The notes under the pieces were generated by a model. It had not been told where the DNA came from. It ran no database searches and saw nothing but the letters and a program-made list of their open reading frames with translations. 64,000 bases of DNA from Bacteroidales bacterium (GTDB lineage Bacteria > Bacteroidota > Bacteroidia > Bacteroidales > F082), in the NCBI GenBank assembly GCA_016285355.1, contig JAEEQP010000014.1:1-64000 (forward strand), given 5' to 3'. Numbering within the stretch: position 1 is the stretch's first letter; the number at the start of each line of letters is the position of its first letter. The translations under genes and the position numbers were made by a program. Below, in pieces: positions 38,901 through 46,549 of this stretch.

Positions 38901-39037
38901 ACGGCCAAGTCATCCTTTCCAAGGAAGTCGTAAACGACATTATGCAGATAGACCTGAGCGGCAAAGCCGCTGGAGTCTATATGCTGCAAGTCGTCACGGA
39001 CAACGGAATTACTACGCGACAACTGATTAAGAAGTAA
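35975..39037 (+). CDS. BspA-like leucine-rich-repeat surface protein with GWNW module and T9SS tail
   Basis: The start at 35975 lies after the promoter (an upstream in-frame ATG sits inside the previous terminator) and gives 1020 residues. The leader (KALHSALFVLLLSVAGMTK) closely matches that of the C10 peptidase. LRR_5/BspA repeats fill about 60-520. A module with ELGVFCGEECRGSQRA (about 529-645) precedes a GWNW double repeat (648-819). A second related module with EIAAFVGDECRGSVK (828-943) and a type A T9SS domain follow (IYPNPSNGVFNIEG, GKAAGVYMLQV, ending RQLIKK). It is the only protein here carrying both GWNW and a T9SS tail. BspA-like LRRs mediate host or bacterial binding in oral relatives; binding here is inferred. 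Confidence 0.9.
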   Translation: MKNRHLHSGKALHSALFVLLLSVAGMTKMYAYDFSAVCETGQTLYYNITDAVNHYVELTCPGMSSYNSSWSGFTEPAGDIILPESVQYEGNTYTVTSISAWAFYDCRGLTGSLTIPNTVVSIGEYAFYSCGNFTGSLVIPDGVTRIPQYAFAKCSGFNGLVIPSSVVSIRSHAFYGCNHLVQVSISGNTLTLIGVGAFAKCRRLTGHLVIPNSVTKIHDGAFSECSRLTGVTIGSSVTSIGQSAFYECSGLMEIEIPHSVTSIGECAFMGCRSLTSITIPSSVTNLEFTENYGCRIFADCPSLELITVEAGNPVYDSRDNCNAIIKTETNQLFIGCKNTIIPNSVTSIGGHAFYGSGLTSITIPNSVTSIGQQAFRFCTNLTTITIPSSVNTMGSSLFADCSALTSAEILCPLTSIPSYMFLNCGSLASFEIPETVTIIDMYAFSHCTSLTSIEIPSSVTSVKMCAFYSCTGLNSITVWADNPPAYGYDVFQDVNTSLITLNVPCGSLEAYQNAEGWNEFTDCIEMCPSHWTPVAPGLYSNSTIIQGVIFINGVEQYSDQLELGVFCGEECRGSQRASYFPPTGRYIVQMMVFGENNDVLSFRLYDHQQQQEILLTPPANVVFNDDGYGTLLEPYVLNFASSVVHTRTLDIGWNWYSTYIEQSGIDGLGQLENSIGIPNAIIQSKDDGFVKSGLRNGQVIWRGDLSSIHNEEMYKIGTKEACEATMEGQVTYPSNHPITINRGWNWIGFPCSERVSVSEALSGFTPQNDDVIKGINSYTTYYSDGNYNFWYGTLNTLEPGQGYMYGSKSNATKTLVYQTGSRGEATLANITPENNYYQPTEDYADNMTLTAIVELDGEELRSEDYEIAAFVGDECRGSVKLMYVEPVYRYVAFLTVFGEKEEELRFVLTDGENMNWSSDELTFAVDGMSGTITEPATLHFGTSAQQDYVNIYPNPSNGVFNIEGKGICRVNIVNAYGQVILSKEVVNDIMQIDLSGKAAGVYMLQVVTDNGITTRQLIKK

Positions 39038-39147
39038 AGCAAACCTAAAATCTTTCATTACATCGGGATGTACCGTAACTTGCGGTCGGAGCATTTCGGC
39101 ATCGGCTTTTGTCTTAAGTAACTATTCAAAATTAAACTGCATACAAT

Positions 39148-39279
39148 AGATTCCCCTGCGGGGAATGGAGTTGAGACATAGTTTATTAAGCGGCGGCAGT
39201 AACAAGTTGAGTGTTCGTAAGCTCCACAAGCCGCCGCAGGTAGAAAAACGAATGAACTCCATTCCCCGCAGGGGAATCT
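39148..39279. repeat. Large inverted repeat with 25-bp perfect arms and nested stem
   Basis: The arms 39148-39172 and 39255-39279 are perfect reverse complements. Each contains its own small hairpin, TTCCCCTGCGGGGAA or its complement. An inner pair, GCGGCGGC (39190-39197) and GCCGCCGC (39230-39237), nests inside. The 10-mer AACAAGTTGA occurs at 39201 and 39281. It lies 110 bp after the LRR gene and 85 bp before rnr. Confidence 0.8.
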
Positions 39280-39335
39280 CAACAAGTTGATTATGTAAAC
39301 TAAATTTGCTCATCTACTTTTTCAATCGGTTTTCG

Positions 39336-39343
39336 TATTTTTG
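39336..39343 (+). promoter_or_regulatory. -7 promoter element for rnr
   Basis: TATTTTTG lies 20 bp before the rnr start. A second match, TAAATTTG (39301-39308), could act as an alternative start site. Confidence 0.6.
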
Positions 39344-39363
39344 CGCTCGTAAATTGAAATGTT

Positions 39364-41565
39364 ATGGCCAAAAAGAAAAAAATAGAAAATAAACTCAGCA
39401 CGTTCACCAGTGTCATCCTCGGCATCTTCGCCGACCAGCCTTTCCGCCCGAAGAACTACAAACAGGTCTGTAAGATTATGGGTATCAAGGACCAAGCGGG
39501 GAAGGATGTGGTATATAATCTGCTCATCAAGTTGAAAGACGAAGGCTTGCTCAAGGAAGAGCGTCCCTATAGCTATGTAATGGGTCCTGAGGGCATGGCA
39601 CAGTTTGGGCCCAAGACGAAGTATGTGGAAGGTATAGTGGAGATGAAATCTACCGGCAAGGCCTACGTGGTGCGCGACGACGGCGAAGGCGAAGACATTT
39701 TCATCGCGGCTCAGGACACATACAAAGCTCTGCATGGCGACCGTGTGCGGGTAGCTATGTTCCCCAAGCGTAACAACAGCAAACCCGAAGGCGAGATTGT
39801 AGAAGTGCTGGAACGCAAACATACCGAGTTTGTGGGTGTGCTTACCATTTCCCACGGCTACGTCTTCGTCCGCCCCGATGTGGAATGGATGCCTGTCGAC
39901 ATCTTCATTCCACGTGGCGACCTCAATGGTGCCAAAGACGGTATGAAGGTTATCGTCCACCTCGTCGATTGGCCCGATGGCTCAGGCAACCCATTCGGTG
40001 AGATTGTCCGCGTGTTGGGTAAGCCTGGCGAGAATGATGTGGAGATGGAGAGCATTTTGGCGGCACATGAATACCCGATAGAGTTTCCGGAAGAAGTGGA
40101 GAAAGAAGCAGATAAGATTCCTGTCACCATCAGCAAGGACGAAATCAAGAAGCGTCGCGATTTCCGCAAGGTGTTCACCATCACCATTGACCCCACCGAT
40201 GCCAAGGACTTTGACGATGCCATCAGCCTCCAAAAGATGTCCAACGACCATTGGGAAGTGGGTGTCCACATTGCCGACGTATCGCACTATGTGCAAAAAG
40301 GTTCAGCCATTGACAGGGAAGCCCTCGACCGTGGCACATCCGTCTACCTCGTCGACCGCACCATCCCCATGTTGCCTGAAAAACTCTGCAACAATGTGTG
40401 CTCACTCCGTCCCGATGAGGAAAAACTGACGTTCTCCGTGGTATTTGAGATGGACGACGAGGCCAAGATATACGACCGTTGGATTGGCAAGACTATCATC
40501 AAATCGTGCCGCAGGTATACCTACGAAGAAGTGCAGACCATGATTGAAGGCGGTGAAGGCGACTACAAAGACGAAATCTTGACCTTCAACAATTTGGCGA
40601 CCAAACTCCGCGAGCAACGCATGGAGGCAGGCAGCATTAATTTCCACTCGGAAGAAGTGCGTTTTATCCTTGACGAGAACAAGAAACCCATCGACACCTA
40701 TGTGCGCGTGCAGAACGAGTCGCACGAACTGATTGAGGACTTCATGCTGTTGGCCAACCGCACCGTGGCCGAGACCTTCGGCAAGCCAGACAGCAAGTGG
40801 AGCAACAACACTTTTGTCTACCGTATCCACGACGAGCCTAACCCCGAGAAACTCAACAAATTCATGCTGTTGATTTCGCGCTTGGGCTACACCATGAACC
40901 TCAGCAACCGCACGACTTTGGTGCATTCTTATAATAAACTGTTTGAAGACGTGGAAGGTAAGGGCGAGAAGAACCTCATCCAAACCGTTGCCTTGCGTAC
41001 CATGGCTAAAGCCGTCTATAGTACCGACAACATCGGGCACTATGGTTTGGCCTTCGATTACTACACTCATTTCACTTCCCCCATCCGCCGTTATCCCGAC
41101 CTGATGGTACACCGCCTGATTGAGAGGTATCTTATTGAAAGTCAAGGTTCTGTCAACAAGAAGGAATACGAGGAGATGTGTGTTCACGCCAGCGAGATGG
41201 AAAAACAAGCCGAAGAAATGGAACGCCAATCCATCAAATACAAGCAGGCTGAATACCTGCAAGACAGGATTGGGCAGGTGTTTGAAGGTTTGGTCTCAGG
41301 TGTGAGCAAGTGGGGTTTGTTTGTGGAGCTGAAAAACAACAAATGCGAGGGCTTAGTGCGTTATGAAGACCTGCCTGGCGACTATTATTATTTGGACGAC
41401 GACAATTTCCGCGTCATCGGCCAGGAGACAGGGCGTATCATCCAGTTGGGCGATGAGGTGCGCATCCGCGTGAAATCTGTTGACCTCTTCAAGCACAGGA
41501 TGGACTTCGAGATGCTGGCCGACACGCTGCCCAAGAAGTCGAAGCAGAAAAAACGCCTGCATTAA
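39364..41565 (+). CDS. rnr: Ribonuclease R
   Basis: This is a processive 3'-5' exoribonuclease of the RNase II/R family that degrades structured RNA in the cytosol. The 733 residues begin with a winged-helix-like region (ILGIFADQPFRPKNYKQV), followed by cold-shock/OB segments. The RNB catalytic domain starts near residue 265 with the metal-binding motif DPTDAKDFDDAIS. The segment HFTSPIRRYPDLMVHR is another family signature. An S1 domain is near the end (GQVFEGLVSGVSKWGLFVEL), with a Lys-rich tail. The length is normal. It is transcribed alone; a new promoter follows before the next gene. Confidence 0.96.
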   Translation: MAKKKKIENKLSTFTSVILGIFADQPFRPKNYKQVCKIMGIKDQAGKDVVYNLLIKLKDEGLLKEERPYSYVMGPEGMAQFGPKTKYVEGIVEMKSTGKAYVVRDDGEGEDIFIAAQDTYKALHGDRVRVAMFPKRNNSKPEGEIVEVLERKHTEFVGVLTISHGYVFVRPDVEWMPVDIFIPRGDLNGAKDGMKVIVHLVDWPDGSGNPFGEIVRVLGKPGENDVEMESILAAHEYPIEFPEEVEKEADKIPVTISKDEIKKRRDFRKVFTITIDPTDAKDFDDAISLQKMSNDHWEVGVHIADVSHYVQKGSAIDREALDRGTSVYLVDRTIPMLPEKLCNNVCSLRPDEEKLTFSVVFEMDDEAKIYDRWIGKTIIKSCRRYTYEEVQTMIEGGEGDYKDEILTFNNLATKLREQRMEAGSINFHSEEVRFILDENKKPIDTYVRVQNESHELIEDFMLLANRTVAETFGKPDSKWSNNTFVYRIHDEPNPEKLNKFMLLISRLGYTMNLSNRTTLVHSYNKLFEDVEGKGEKNLIQTVALRTMAKAVYSTDNIGHYGLAFDYYTHFTSPIRRYPDLMVHRLIERYLIESQGSVNKKEYEEMCVHASEMEKQAEEMERQSIKYKQAEYLQDRIGQVFEGLVSGVSKWGLFVELKNNKCEGLVRYEDLPGDYYYLDDDNFRVIGQETGRIIQLGDEVRIRVKSVDLFKHRMDFEMLADTLPKKSKQKKRLH

Positions 41566-41576
41566 ACAAAAATATG

Positions 41577-41584
41577 TACTTTTG
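41577..41584 (+). promoter_or_regulatory. -7 promoter element for the lipoprotein/membrane-protein operon
   Basis: TACTTTTG matches TAnnTTTG 26 bp before the start at 41610, just after the rnr stop. Confidence 0.55.
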
Positions 41585-41609
41585 TGCCATTAATTAAAAA
41601 GAATCCAAA

Positions 41610-42506
41610 ATGAAAAAAGAAGTCAATTTTTTGAGTGTCTTGTTGCTTATCTTTATGGTAATCAGCTTGTTAGGATGCAAGAAAGAGAAAATTACTCTTT
41701 CCGAATATGAGTTTTGGTTTCCGGGTGAGGCCGGTGTACAAAATATTCAGGTCACAGCCAATTGCGACTGGACTATCAGCATCGATGATGGTGCCGACTG
41801 GTACTCCATTAAAAAAAGCATTGATACGACCGTGTATTCGGCAAATGGAAGTTCGACATATTTCATTATCTACAATAGTGCTCAGACTATATCTTCAGGA
41901 AGAGGAAGCATGACACTTGCTATTGTTGTGGAGCCCTTGGAAAACCTGCTTGAAAGATCTTCCTCGTTCACCATCACCTCGGCTAAAGGTAATGTCCAAC
42001 TAAAAGTGCATCTCTCGCAAAATACAGAGGAACCCACTGAATTAGAAAGCATTACCGATATGGTTTTCGGTGTAGCGAATGTGGCCCATTGGAATGTCGA
42101 TTATTTTGGCGAAGTGATAGAAGAAAGCTATCGTAGGAAAGAATTCAACCCATACGACACCACTTCGGGCTATATCATGTATTTCTTTCAAGATTCCATC
42201 GGCATACAACGAGACAATGTCAACGGCGATTCCACGACGTATTATTCGTTCAAGTATGCCTTCGACCCTGATGCTCGTATCTTACACCTTGAGTTTGAAA
42301 CAATTACCGATACTTCGGAAATCTATAATGCTCCTGTTCTCATAGCCACTGAAGAACTGTTCCGTTTTCAGCATGAGTATATGCCCATGCGTTGGGAAAT
42401 CTCCGATATGAGGAAGATAGGCACGCTTCATCCCAATCAAAAGACAAGGATGATGAGACAAGCCACCAAGAAGAGAAAGCCGAAAGGTGGGGTATTCCAA
42501 TTCTGA
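41610..42506 (+). CDS. Lipoprotein with BACON-like domain
   Basis: The 298-residue protein has a lipoprotein signal ending in the lipobox SLLGC. Residues about 30-135 look like a BACON-type Ig-like domain (FPGEAGVQNIQVTANCDWTIS ... SGRGSMTLAI). BACON domains occur in Bacteroidetes surface proteins and are thought to bind carbohydrate or mucin. The remaining half is not recognised. The C-terminus turns very basic (KTRMMRQATKKRKPKGG) where the frame approaches the next gene. The stop shares its A with the next start (TGATG), so translation of the following membrane protein is probably coupled. Confidence 0.75.
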   Translation: MKKEVNFLSVLLLIFMVISLLGCKKEKITLSEYEFWFPGEAGVQNIQVTANCDWTISIDDGADWYSIKKSIDTTVYSANGSSTYFIIYNSAQTISSGRGSMTLAIVVEPLENLLERSSSFTITSAKGNVQLKVHLSQNTEEPTELESITDMVFGVANVAHWNVDYFGEVIEESYRRKEFNPYDTTSGYIMYFFQDSIGIQRDNVNGDSTTYYSFKYAFDPDARILHLEFETITDTSEIYNAPVLIATEELFRFQHEYMPMRWEISDMRKIGTLHPNQKTRMMRQATKKRKPKGGVFQF

Positions 42507-43912
42507 TGGGAACACGTCTCCTGAGATATATTTCGGCCTTCGGCATAGGGGTTTATCTTGTTGCCCTCATCACCATAAGTCTGGTATTCAGAGATTATGC
42601 GCTACAGACCCTATGGATTTTTTGGGGTCTCGGTGAAGTGCTGTTTTTCTTCGTGCTCACCTCCGTTTTTTACCCTCGTTGGAAACACGATGACCCAAAA
42701 CAGTTTTGGAGAAAGGTGTTTTGGGTTGCGTTGGCCATTAGGGTGGCATACGTCATTTTCTCGTATTATTACTACTATTCCCAAATGGGATACCCGTTCG
42801 ACAAGCCGGGAGATGCCGTAGGGTATTACAACAGGAGTGTGTATTTGTCGCGATACCTTAGGAAAGGTGACATTGGTTTTATTGTTGATTACCTGAACAG
42901 ATATTTCATGGGGTTCTCGGATCGTGGGTATTTGATTTGGCTGACGGTTATTCACGCCATTTTTGGTCCAAACCTATTGATAGATAGGTTCCTGAAAGCC
43001 TTGATGAGTGCTTATCTGTGCATCGTTGTTTATAAATTGAGTTCCAGAACTTTTGGTGAACGTACAGGTCGTTTGGCGGCAGTGATGTGCGTTTTCATGC
43101 CCATTTTGATACAGATTTGTGGCCTGCACATTAAGGAGATGGAGATGATTTTCCTTTCCATCCTCGCTCTCGAACGCATGGATTACCTCATTCGCAGCAA
43201 GAAATACACTGTTTGGAATATTCTTTTCCCCATTTTGCTGACAGGCCTTACTTTTGGTTTTCGAACCGTCGTCGGCATGTGCTTGATTTTCGCTTTTTTT
43301 GTGTTTATCGTTTTGTCGCCAAGGGATTTGGTATGCAAAAAAGGTAAAATCATCACCATTTCGGCCACTGGGGTTGTCTTGTTGGTGTTTTTGTTTACAG
43401 CCATCGGAAACGAAATGGAGGTTTATTATAGGCTGAATTTCAGCGGTTCGGACTACCTTTCCAAAAAGTACGATTCCTTGGGCTTGGAATATGCTGAATT
43501 GGCCAAAAGCAAATACCTGTTTCCGGGTGGGTTTGTCTTGCCTTTGGCTCCCATGGTGGAAGAAGCACCCATGCATAACAAAATGTTGCATGGAAGTATA
43601 TACATTAAAAATTTCCTTGCATTTTTCGCGATGTGGTCCATAGTGATAGCTTTCAGGCAGAAAAAATGGCGCGATTTTTCCTTGATTGGTGCTTACGAAC
43701 TGGCTTATATCGGCATTGTTATGTCTAGTTTCACGGCCAATTCCGAACGCTACCACGAACCGGCAATTCCACTGATTTTGGTCATGGCTGCTTACGCGAT
43801 GACACATCTGAGGCGCAAGGATATGAAATATTTTTATGCTTATTGCGGTTTGCTTTTGGTGGCGCTATTTGCTTGGAATTGGCTGAAATTAGCCGCACGT
43901 GGATTGGTGTGA
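42506..43912 (+). CDS. Multi-spanning membrane protein, GT-C glycosyltransferase-like (copy 1)
   Basis: The start at 42506 overlaps the preceding stop and matches the start of the downstream paralogue (MGTRLLRYI against MGTKLLRHI), giving 468 residues. About ten hydrophobic spans are visible. A soluble loop contains KPGDAVGYYNRSVYLSRYL, and a conserved segment near residues 180-260 has FGERTGRLAA and ICGLHIKEMEMIFLSILALERMDYL. The layout suits GT39/GT83-like glycosyltransferases that use lipid-linked sugars, but I cannot see a definite catalytic DD/DE motif, so the function is tentative. The next gene, 13 bp on, is a close paralogue. Both are probably transcribed with the BACON-like lipoprotein. 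Confidence 0.75.
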   Translation: MGTRLLRYISAFGIGVYLVALITISLVFRDYALQTLWIFWGLGEVLFFFVLTSVFYPRWKHDDPKQFWRKVFWVALAIRVAYVIFSYYYYYSQMGYPFDKPGDAVGYYNRSVYLSRYLRKGDIGFIVDYLNRYFMGFSDRGYLIWLTVIHAIFGPNLLIDRFLKALMSAYLCIVVYKLSSRTFGERTGRLAAVMCVFMPILIQICGLHIKEMEMIFLSILALERMDYLIRSKKYTVWNILFPILLTGLTFGFRTVVGMCLIFAFFVFIVLSPRDLVCKKGKIITISATGVVLLVFLFTAIGNEMEVYYRLNFSGSDYLSKKYDSLGLEYAELAKSKYLFPGGFVLPLAPMVEEAPMHNKMLHGSIYIKNFLAFFAMWSIVIAFRQKKWRDFSLIGAYELAYIGIVMSSFTANSERYHEPAIPLILVMAAYAMTHLRRKDMKYFYAYCGLLLVALFAWNWLKLAARGLV

Positions 43913-43925
43913 AAATGAAGAAACA

Positions 43926-45335
43926 ATGGGGACGAAACTGCTTCGACATATCGCTTTCATCGGCATTGGGGTCTATCTCGCGGCTTTGATTACGATAAGT
44001 TTGGTTTTCAAGGATTATGCCTTGCAACCCAAATGGATGCTATGGGGCATTGGTGAGGTGTTGTTTTTCTTCATGTTGACCATTGTTTTTTATCCCCGTT
44101 GGAAAAACAATGACTCCAAATGTTTCAGACGCAAGGTATTTTGGATCGCGTTAGGCATTCGGGTCGTATATACCATCGTGATAGGCTACTATTATTATTA
44201 TCAGACGGGAATCGCGTTTGAATACGATACAGGTGATAGCTTTTGGTACCATTCCACTGCCTCCTATCTGTCGCGATGCGCTCGTCAAGGCCACGTGTCC
44301 TATGTTTTCGGATATTTGCGAGGCTATACCATGGGTTTTTCCGACCAAGGTTATGTGCTTTGGCTTACCTTGGTTTATACCATCTTTGGCCGCAATTTGC
44401 TGACGCCAAGGCTTTTCAAGGCATTAATGAGTGCTTATCTGTGCATTGTGGTTTATAAATTAGGTACACGGACTTTAGGTGAGCGCACAGGCCGTTTGGC
44501 CGCCATGATGTGTGTCTTCATGCCTATTTTGATACAGATTTGCGGTCTGCATACCAAGGAGATGGAGATGATTTTCCTGTCTATCCTTGCCCTTGAGCGC
44601 ATGGATTATCTGATTCGCAGCAAAAAATACACCGTTTGGAACATTGTTTTCCCCATCTTGCTTGTCGGCTTAACATTTGGTTTCCGCACCATCATCGGTA
44701 TGTGTTTAATTTTTGCTTTTTTGGTGTTTATTCTTCTGTCTCCTAATGCGTTGGTGGGGAAAAAAGGCAAAATCATCACCCTTTCGGCTACGGCACTTGT
44801 GTTTTTGGTGTTTCTTTTTTCAGGCATAGGAAGAGAAATGAAGGTTATTTACCGCTTGAAATTTAAGGATTTAAGTGCACAAACGGAAAAATACGATTCT
44901 TTGGGCTTCAAACATGCCGAGTTGGCGCAAAGCAAGTATTTGTTTCCGGGGGCTTTTGTGCTTCCCTTGGCACCAATGGTGGAGGAGTCGCCAGACCACA
45001 ACAAGATGATTCATGGCAGCACCTACGTGAAGAATTTCCTCGCTTTCTTCGCCATGTTAGCCTTTGTGATAGTCGTAAGGCAAAAGAAATGGCGTGATTT
45101 CTCTTTGATTGGGGCGTATGAGCTGTCTTATTTGGGTATCATCATGTTTTCCTTTGCCGCCAACACGGAACGTTTCCATGAGCCAGCGATACCCTTATTA
45201 GTATTAATGGCCGCATATTCTTTGACGCATTTGCGCCGTAAAGACTTGATACTCTTCTATGTGTATTGTGGTCTCCTCTTTGTTGCCTTGTTTGCGTGGA
45301 ACTGGCTGAAACTGTCGGCGCGTGGCTTGGTGTAA
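43926..45335 (+). CDS. Multi-spanning membrane protein, GT-C glycosyltransferase-like (copy 2)
   Basis: The 469-residue paralogue of the preceding gene is collinear over its whole length. The segments FGERTGRLAA / LGERTGRLAA, the KEMEMIFLSILALERMDYL stretch, YTVWNI and the shared end WNWLKLxARGLV make the tandem duplication plain. They differ mostly in the exposed loops (YDTGDSFWYHSTASYLSRC here) and around residues 305-325. The start ATG at 43926 is chosen because it aligns with copy 1. Divergence confined to loops could mean different acceptor specificity. Function is as uncertain as for copy 1. The gene is followed by an independent tRNA promoter. Confidence 0.75.
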   Translation: MGTKLLRHIAFIGIGVYLAALITISLVFKDYALQPKWMLWGIGEVLFFFMLTIVFYPRWKNNDSKCFRRKVFWIALGIRVVYTIVIGYYYYYQTGIAFEYDTGDSFWYHSTASYLSRCARQGHVSYVFGYLRGYTMGFSDQGYVLWLTLVYTIFGRNLLTPRLFKALMSAYLCIVVYKLGTRTLGERTGRLAAMMCVFMPILIQICGLHTKEMEMIFLSILALERMDYLIRSKKYTVWNIVFPILLVGLTFGFRTIIGMCLIFAFLVFILLSPNALVGKKGKIITLSATALVFLVFLFSGIGREMKVIYRLKFKDLSAQTEKYDSLGFKHAELAQSKYLFPGAFVLPLAPMVEESPDHNKMIHGSTYVKNFLAFFAMLAFVIVVRQKKWRDFSLIGAYELSYLGIIMFSFAANTERFHEPAIPLLVLMAAYSLTHLRRKDLILFYVYCGLLFVALFAWNWLKLSARGLV

Positions 45336-45375
45336 AATTTTTCTTGGAAAAGCCTTGCGGTTCAATAAAAAGATG

Positions 45376-45383
45376 TATCTTTG
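45376..45383 (+). promoter_or_regulatory. Promoter element for tRNA-Cys
   Basis: TATCTTTG matches TAnnTTTG and lies 12 bp before the tRNA 5' end. Confidence 0.65.
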
Positions 45384-45395
45384 CAGCCGCAATAG

Positions 45396-45466
45396 GGTAC
45401 CTTGCCCGAGCGGTTAGGGATCGGTCTGCAAAACCGGGGACGGCGGTTCGAATCCGCCAGGTACCT
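45396..45466 (+). tRNA. tRNA-Cys (anticodon GCA)
   Basis: A full cloverleaf can be drawn. The acceptor stem GGTACCT (45396-45402) pairs with AGGTACC (45459-45465). The D arm has a CCC/GGG stem. The anticodon stem TCGGT/ACCGG carries loop CTGCAAA with GCA at 45428-45430. The T arm is GGCGG-TTCGAAT-CCGCC. The discriminator base is U (45466), the usual identity element for cysteine tRNAs. CCA is not encoded. Confidence 0.96.
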
Positions 45467-45470
45467 CACA

Positions 45471-45500
45471 AAGCCTGCTGAATTTCGGCGGGCTTTTTTG
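45471..45500 (+). terminator. Terminator after tRNA-Cys
   Basis: GCCTGCTGAA pairs with TTCGGCGGGC, including G-U pairs, and is followed by a T-run. Confidence 0.75.
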
Positions 45501-45528
45501 TTGGCATTGCCCGATGCCGACATAAAAC

Positions 45529-45562
45529 AAAAAGAGGATGACTGCTTTTTGGTCACCTCTCT
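45529..45562 (-). terminator. Terminator after map
   Basis: On the minus strand, AGAGGTGACC and GTCATCCTCT form a stem with one bulge, followed by TTTTTGTTTT. It lies just after the map stop. Confidence 0.65.
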
Positions 45563-45577
45563 ACAAAGTTTGGAAAA

Positions 45578-46432
45578 TCAATGCGTCAAAATCTCCAGCC
45601 CAGTCTCGGTCATCAAAAACGTGTGCTCCCACTGTGCTGAGGGCAGTTCGTCTTCGGTGATGACCGTCCAGCCATCGGCACTATCGACGAAGACCTTCCA
45701 TGTGCCTGTATTAATCATCGGTTCGATGGTGAACACCATGCCTGGGACGAGCAACATTCCAGTACCTTTTTTACCATAGTGTAACACTTCTGGGTCATCA
45801 TGGAATTTCAGGCCCACGCCGTGGCCGCAGAGGTCGCGCACCACGCTGAAACCATTCTTGTGGGCGTGCTGCTGGATGGCGTTGCCGATGTCACCGACGA
45901 AGCCGAAAGGCTTGGCGGCCTCCATGCCAATATAAAGGCATTCCTTAGCCACATCCACTAATTTTTGTTTGCGGTTCGAGGTCTTGCCGATGATGTACAT
46001 GCGCGAGGCGTCGGAATAATAGCCGTCCAAAATAGTGGTGACATCTACATTGATGATGTCGCCTTCCTTCAGGATTTCCTTGGCGGACGGAATGCCGTGG
46101 CAGACCACTTCATTAATCGAGGTGCAGACGCTCTTAGGGAAGCCTTCGTAACCTAACGTGGCAGGAATACCGCCATGCTCGATGGTGTAGTTATGCACAA
46201 GGTCATTGATTTCCAAGGTGCTCATGCCGGCATGGATGGTTTCGCCCACGAGGTCGAGGATGCCGGTGGTGATGACGCCACTTTTTCTGATGCCTTCGAT
46301 TTCTTCAGGGGTGCGGATGAGGGTGCGTTTGGGCACCATCGCGCCTTTGGCCTCCATCGCCATCACCTTTTTGTCTAATGCTGTCGGCTCCTGTCCGGCC
46401 GGCACATGCCATTTTCTACGCCTGGTAAACAT
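45578..46432 (-). CDS. map: Methionine aminopeptidase, type I
   Basis: This metalloenzyme removes the N-terminal Met from nascent proteins. All metal ligands are recognisable: the two Asp in VDVTTILDGYYSDASRMY, the His in DLCGHGVG, the Glu in FTIEPM and the Glu in EHTFLMTETG. The 284 residues include an extra N-terminal segment of about 38 residues (MFTRRRKWHVPAGQEPT) before the catalytic domain, longer than the minimal E. coli enzyme. The gene stands alone on the minus strand with its own promoter (46452-46459) and terminator. Confidence 0.95.
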   Translation of the reverse strand: MFTRRRKWHVPAGQEPTALDKKVMAMEAKGAMVPKRTLIRTPEEIEGIRKSGVITTGILDLVGETIHAGMSTLEINDLVHNYTIEHGGIPATLGYEGFPKSVCTSINEVVCHGIPSAKEILKEGDIINVDVTTILDGYYSDASRMYIIGKTSNRKQKLVDVAKECLYIGMEAAKPFGFVGDIGNAIQQHAHKNGFSVVRDLCGHGVGLKFHDDPEVLHYGKKGTGMLLVPGMVFTIEPMINTGTWKVFVDSADGWTVITEDELPSAQWEHTFLMTETGLEILTH

Positions 46433-46451
46433 ATCGTTTCAAATTTGGGCG

Positions 46452-46459
46452 CAAAAATA
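46452..46459 (-). promoter_or_regulatory. -7 promoter element for map
   Basis: The minus strand reads TATTTTTG. The distance to the map start is only 19 bp, which implies a leader of about 15 nt. Confidence 0.6.
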
Positions 46460-46480
46460 GGGATTTTTTGAATACGGTCA

Positions 46481-46533
46481 GCCGCCTATGTCATTCCAAG
46501 AGGAGGTTGTGCGATTTGGAATCAATAGGCGGC
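46481..46533 (+). repeat. Palindromic element, ATGTCATTCC family (copy c)
   Basis: The 7-bp ends GCCGCCT (46481-46487) and AGGCGGC (46527-46533) are perfect complements. Inside are the family's conserved cores ATGTCATTCC and GGAATCAAT. It lies between the dnaG end and the map promoter. Two further copies with different but still self-complementary ends are at 54768-54826 and 54848-54901. Confidence 0.75.
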
Positions 46534-46549
46534 AGCTTGGCCTGCAAAC

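Larger units (their letters stand above)
39038..39363. other. Intergenic region with large inverted repeat and rnr promoters
   Basis: This 326-bp stretch has no credible gene. The short minus-strand frames across it are made by the inverted repeat. It holds the 25-bp-arm repeat at 39148-39279 and two TAnnTTTG elements before rnr (TAAATTTG at 39301-39308 and TATTTTTG at 39336-39343). Confidence 0.7.

Noticed and set aside
39058..39313. Two short minus-strand frames
   Set aside because: Both are read from the large inverted repeat and have no start context or homology signs.
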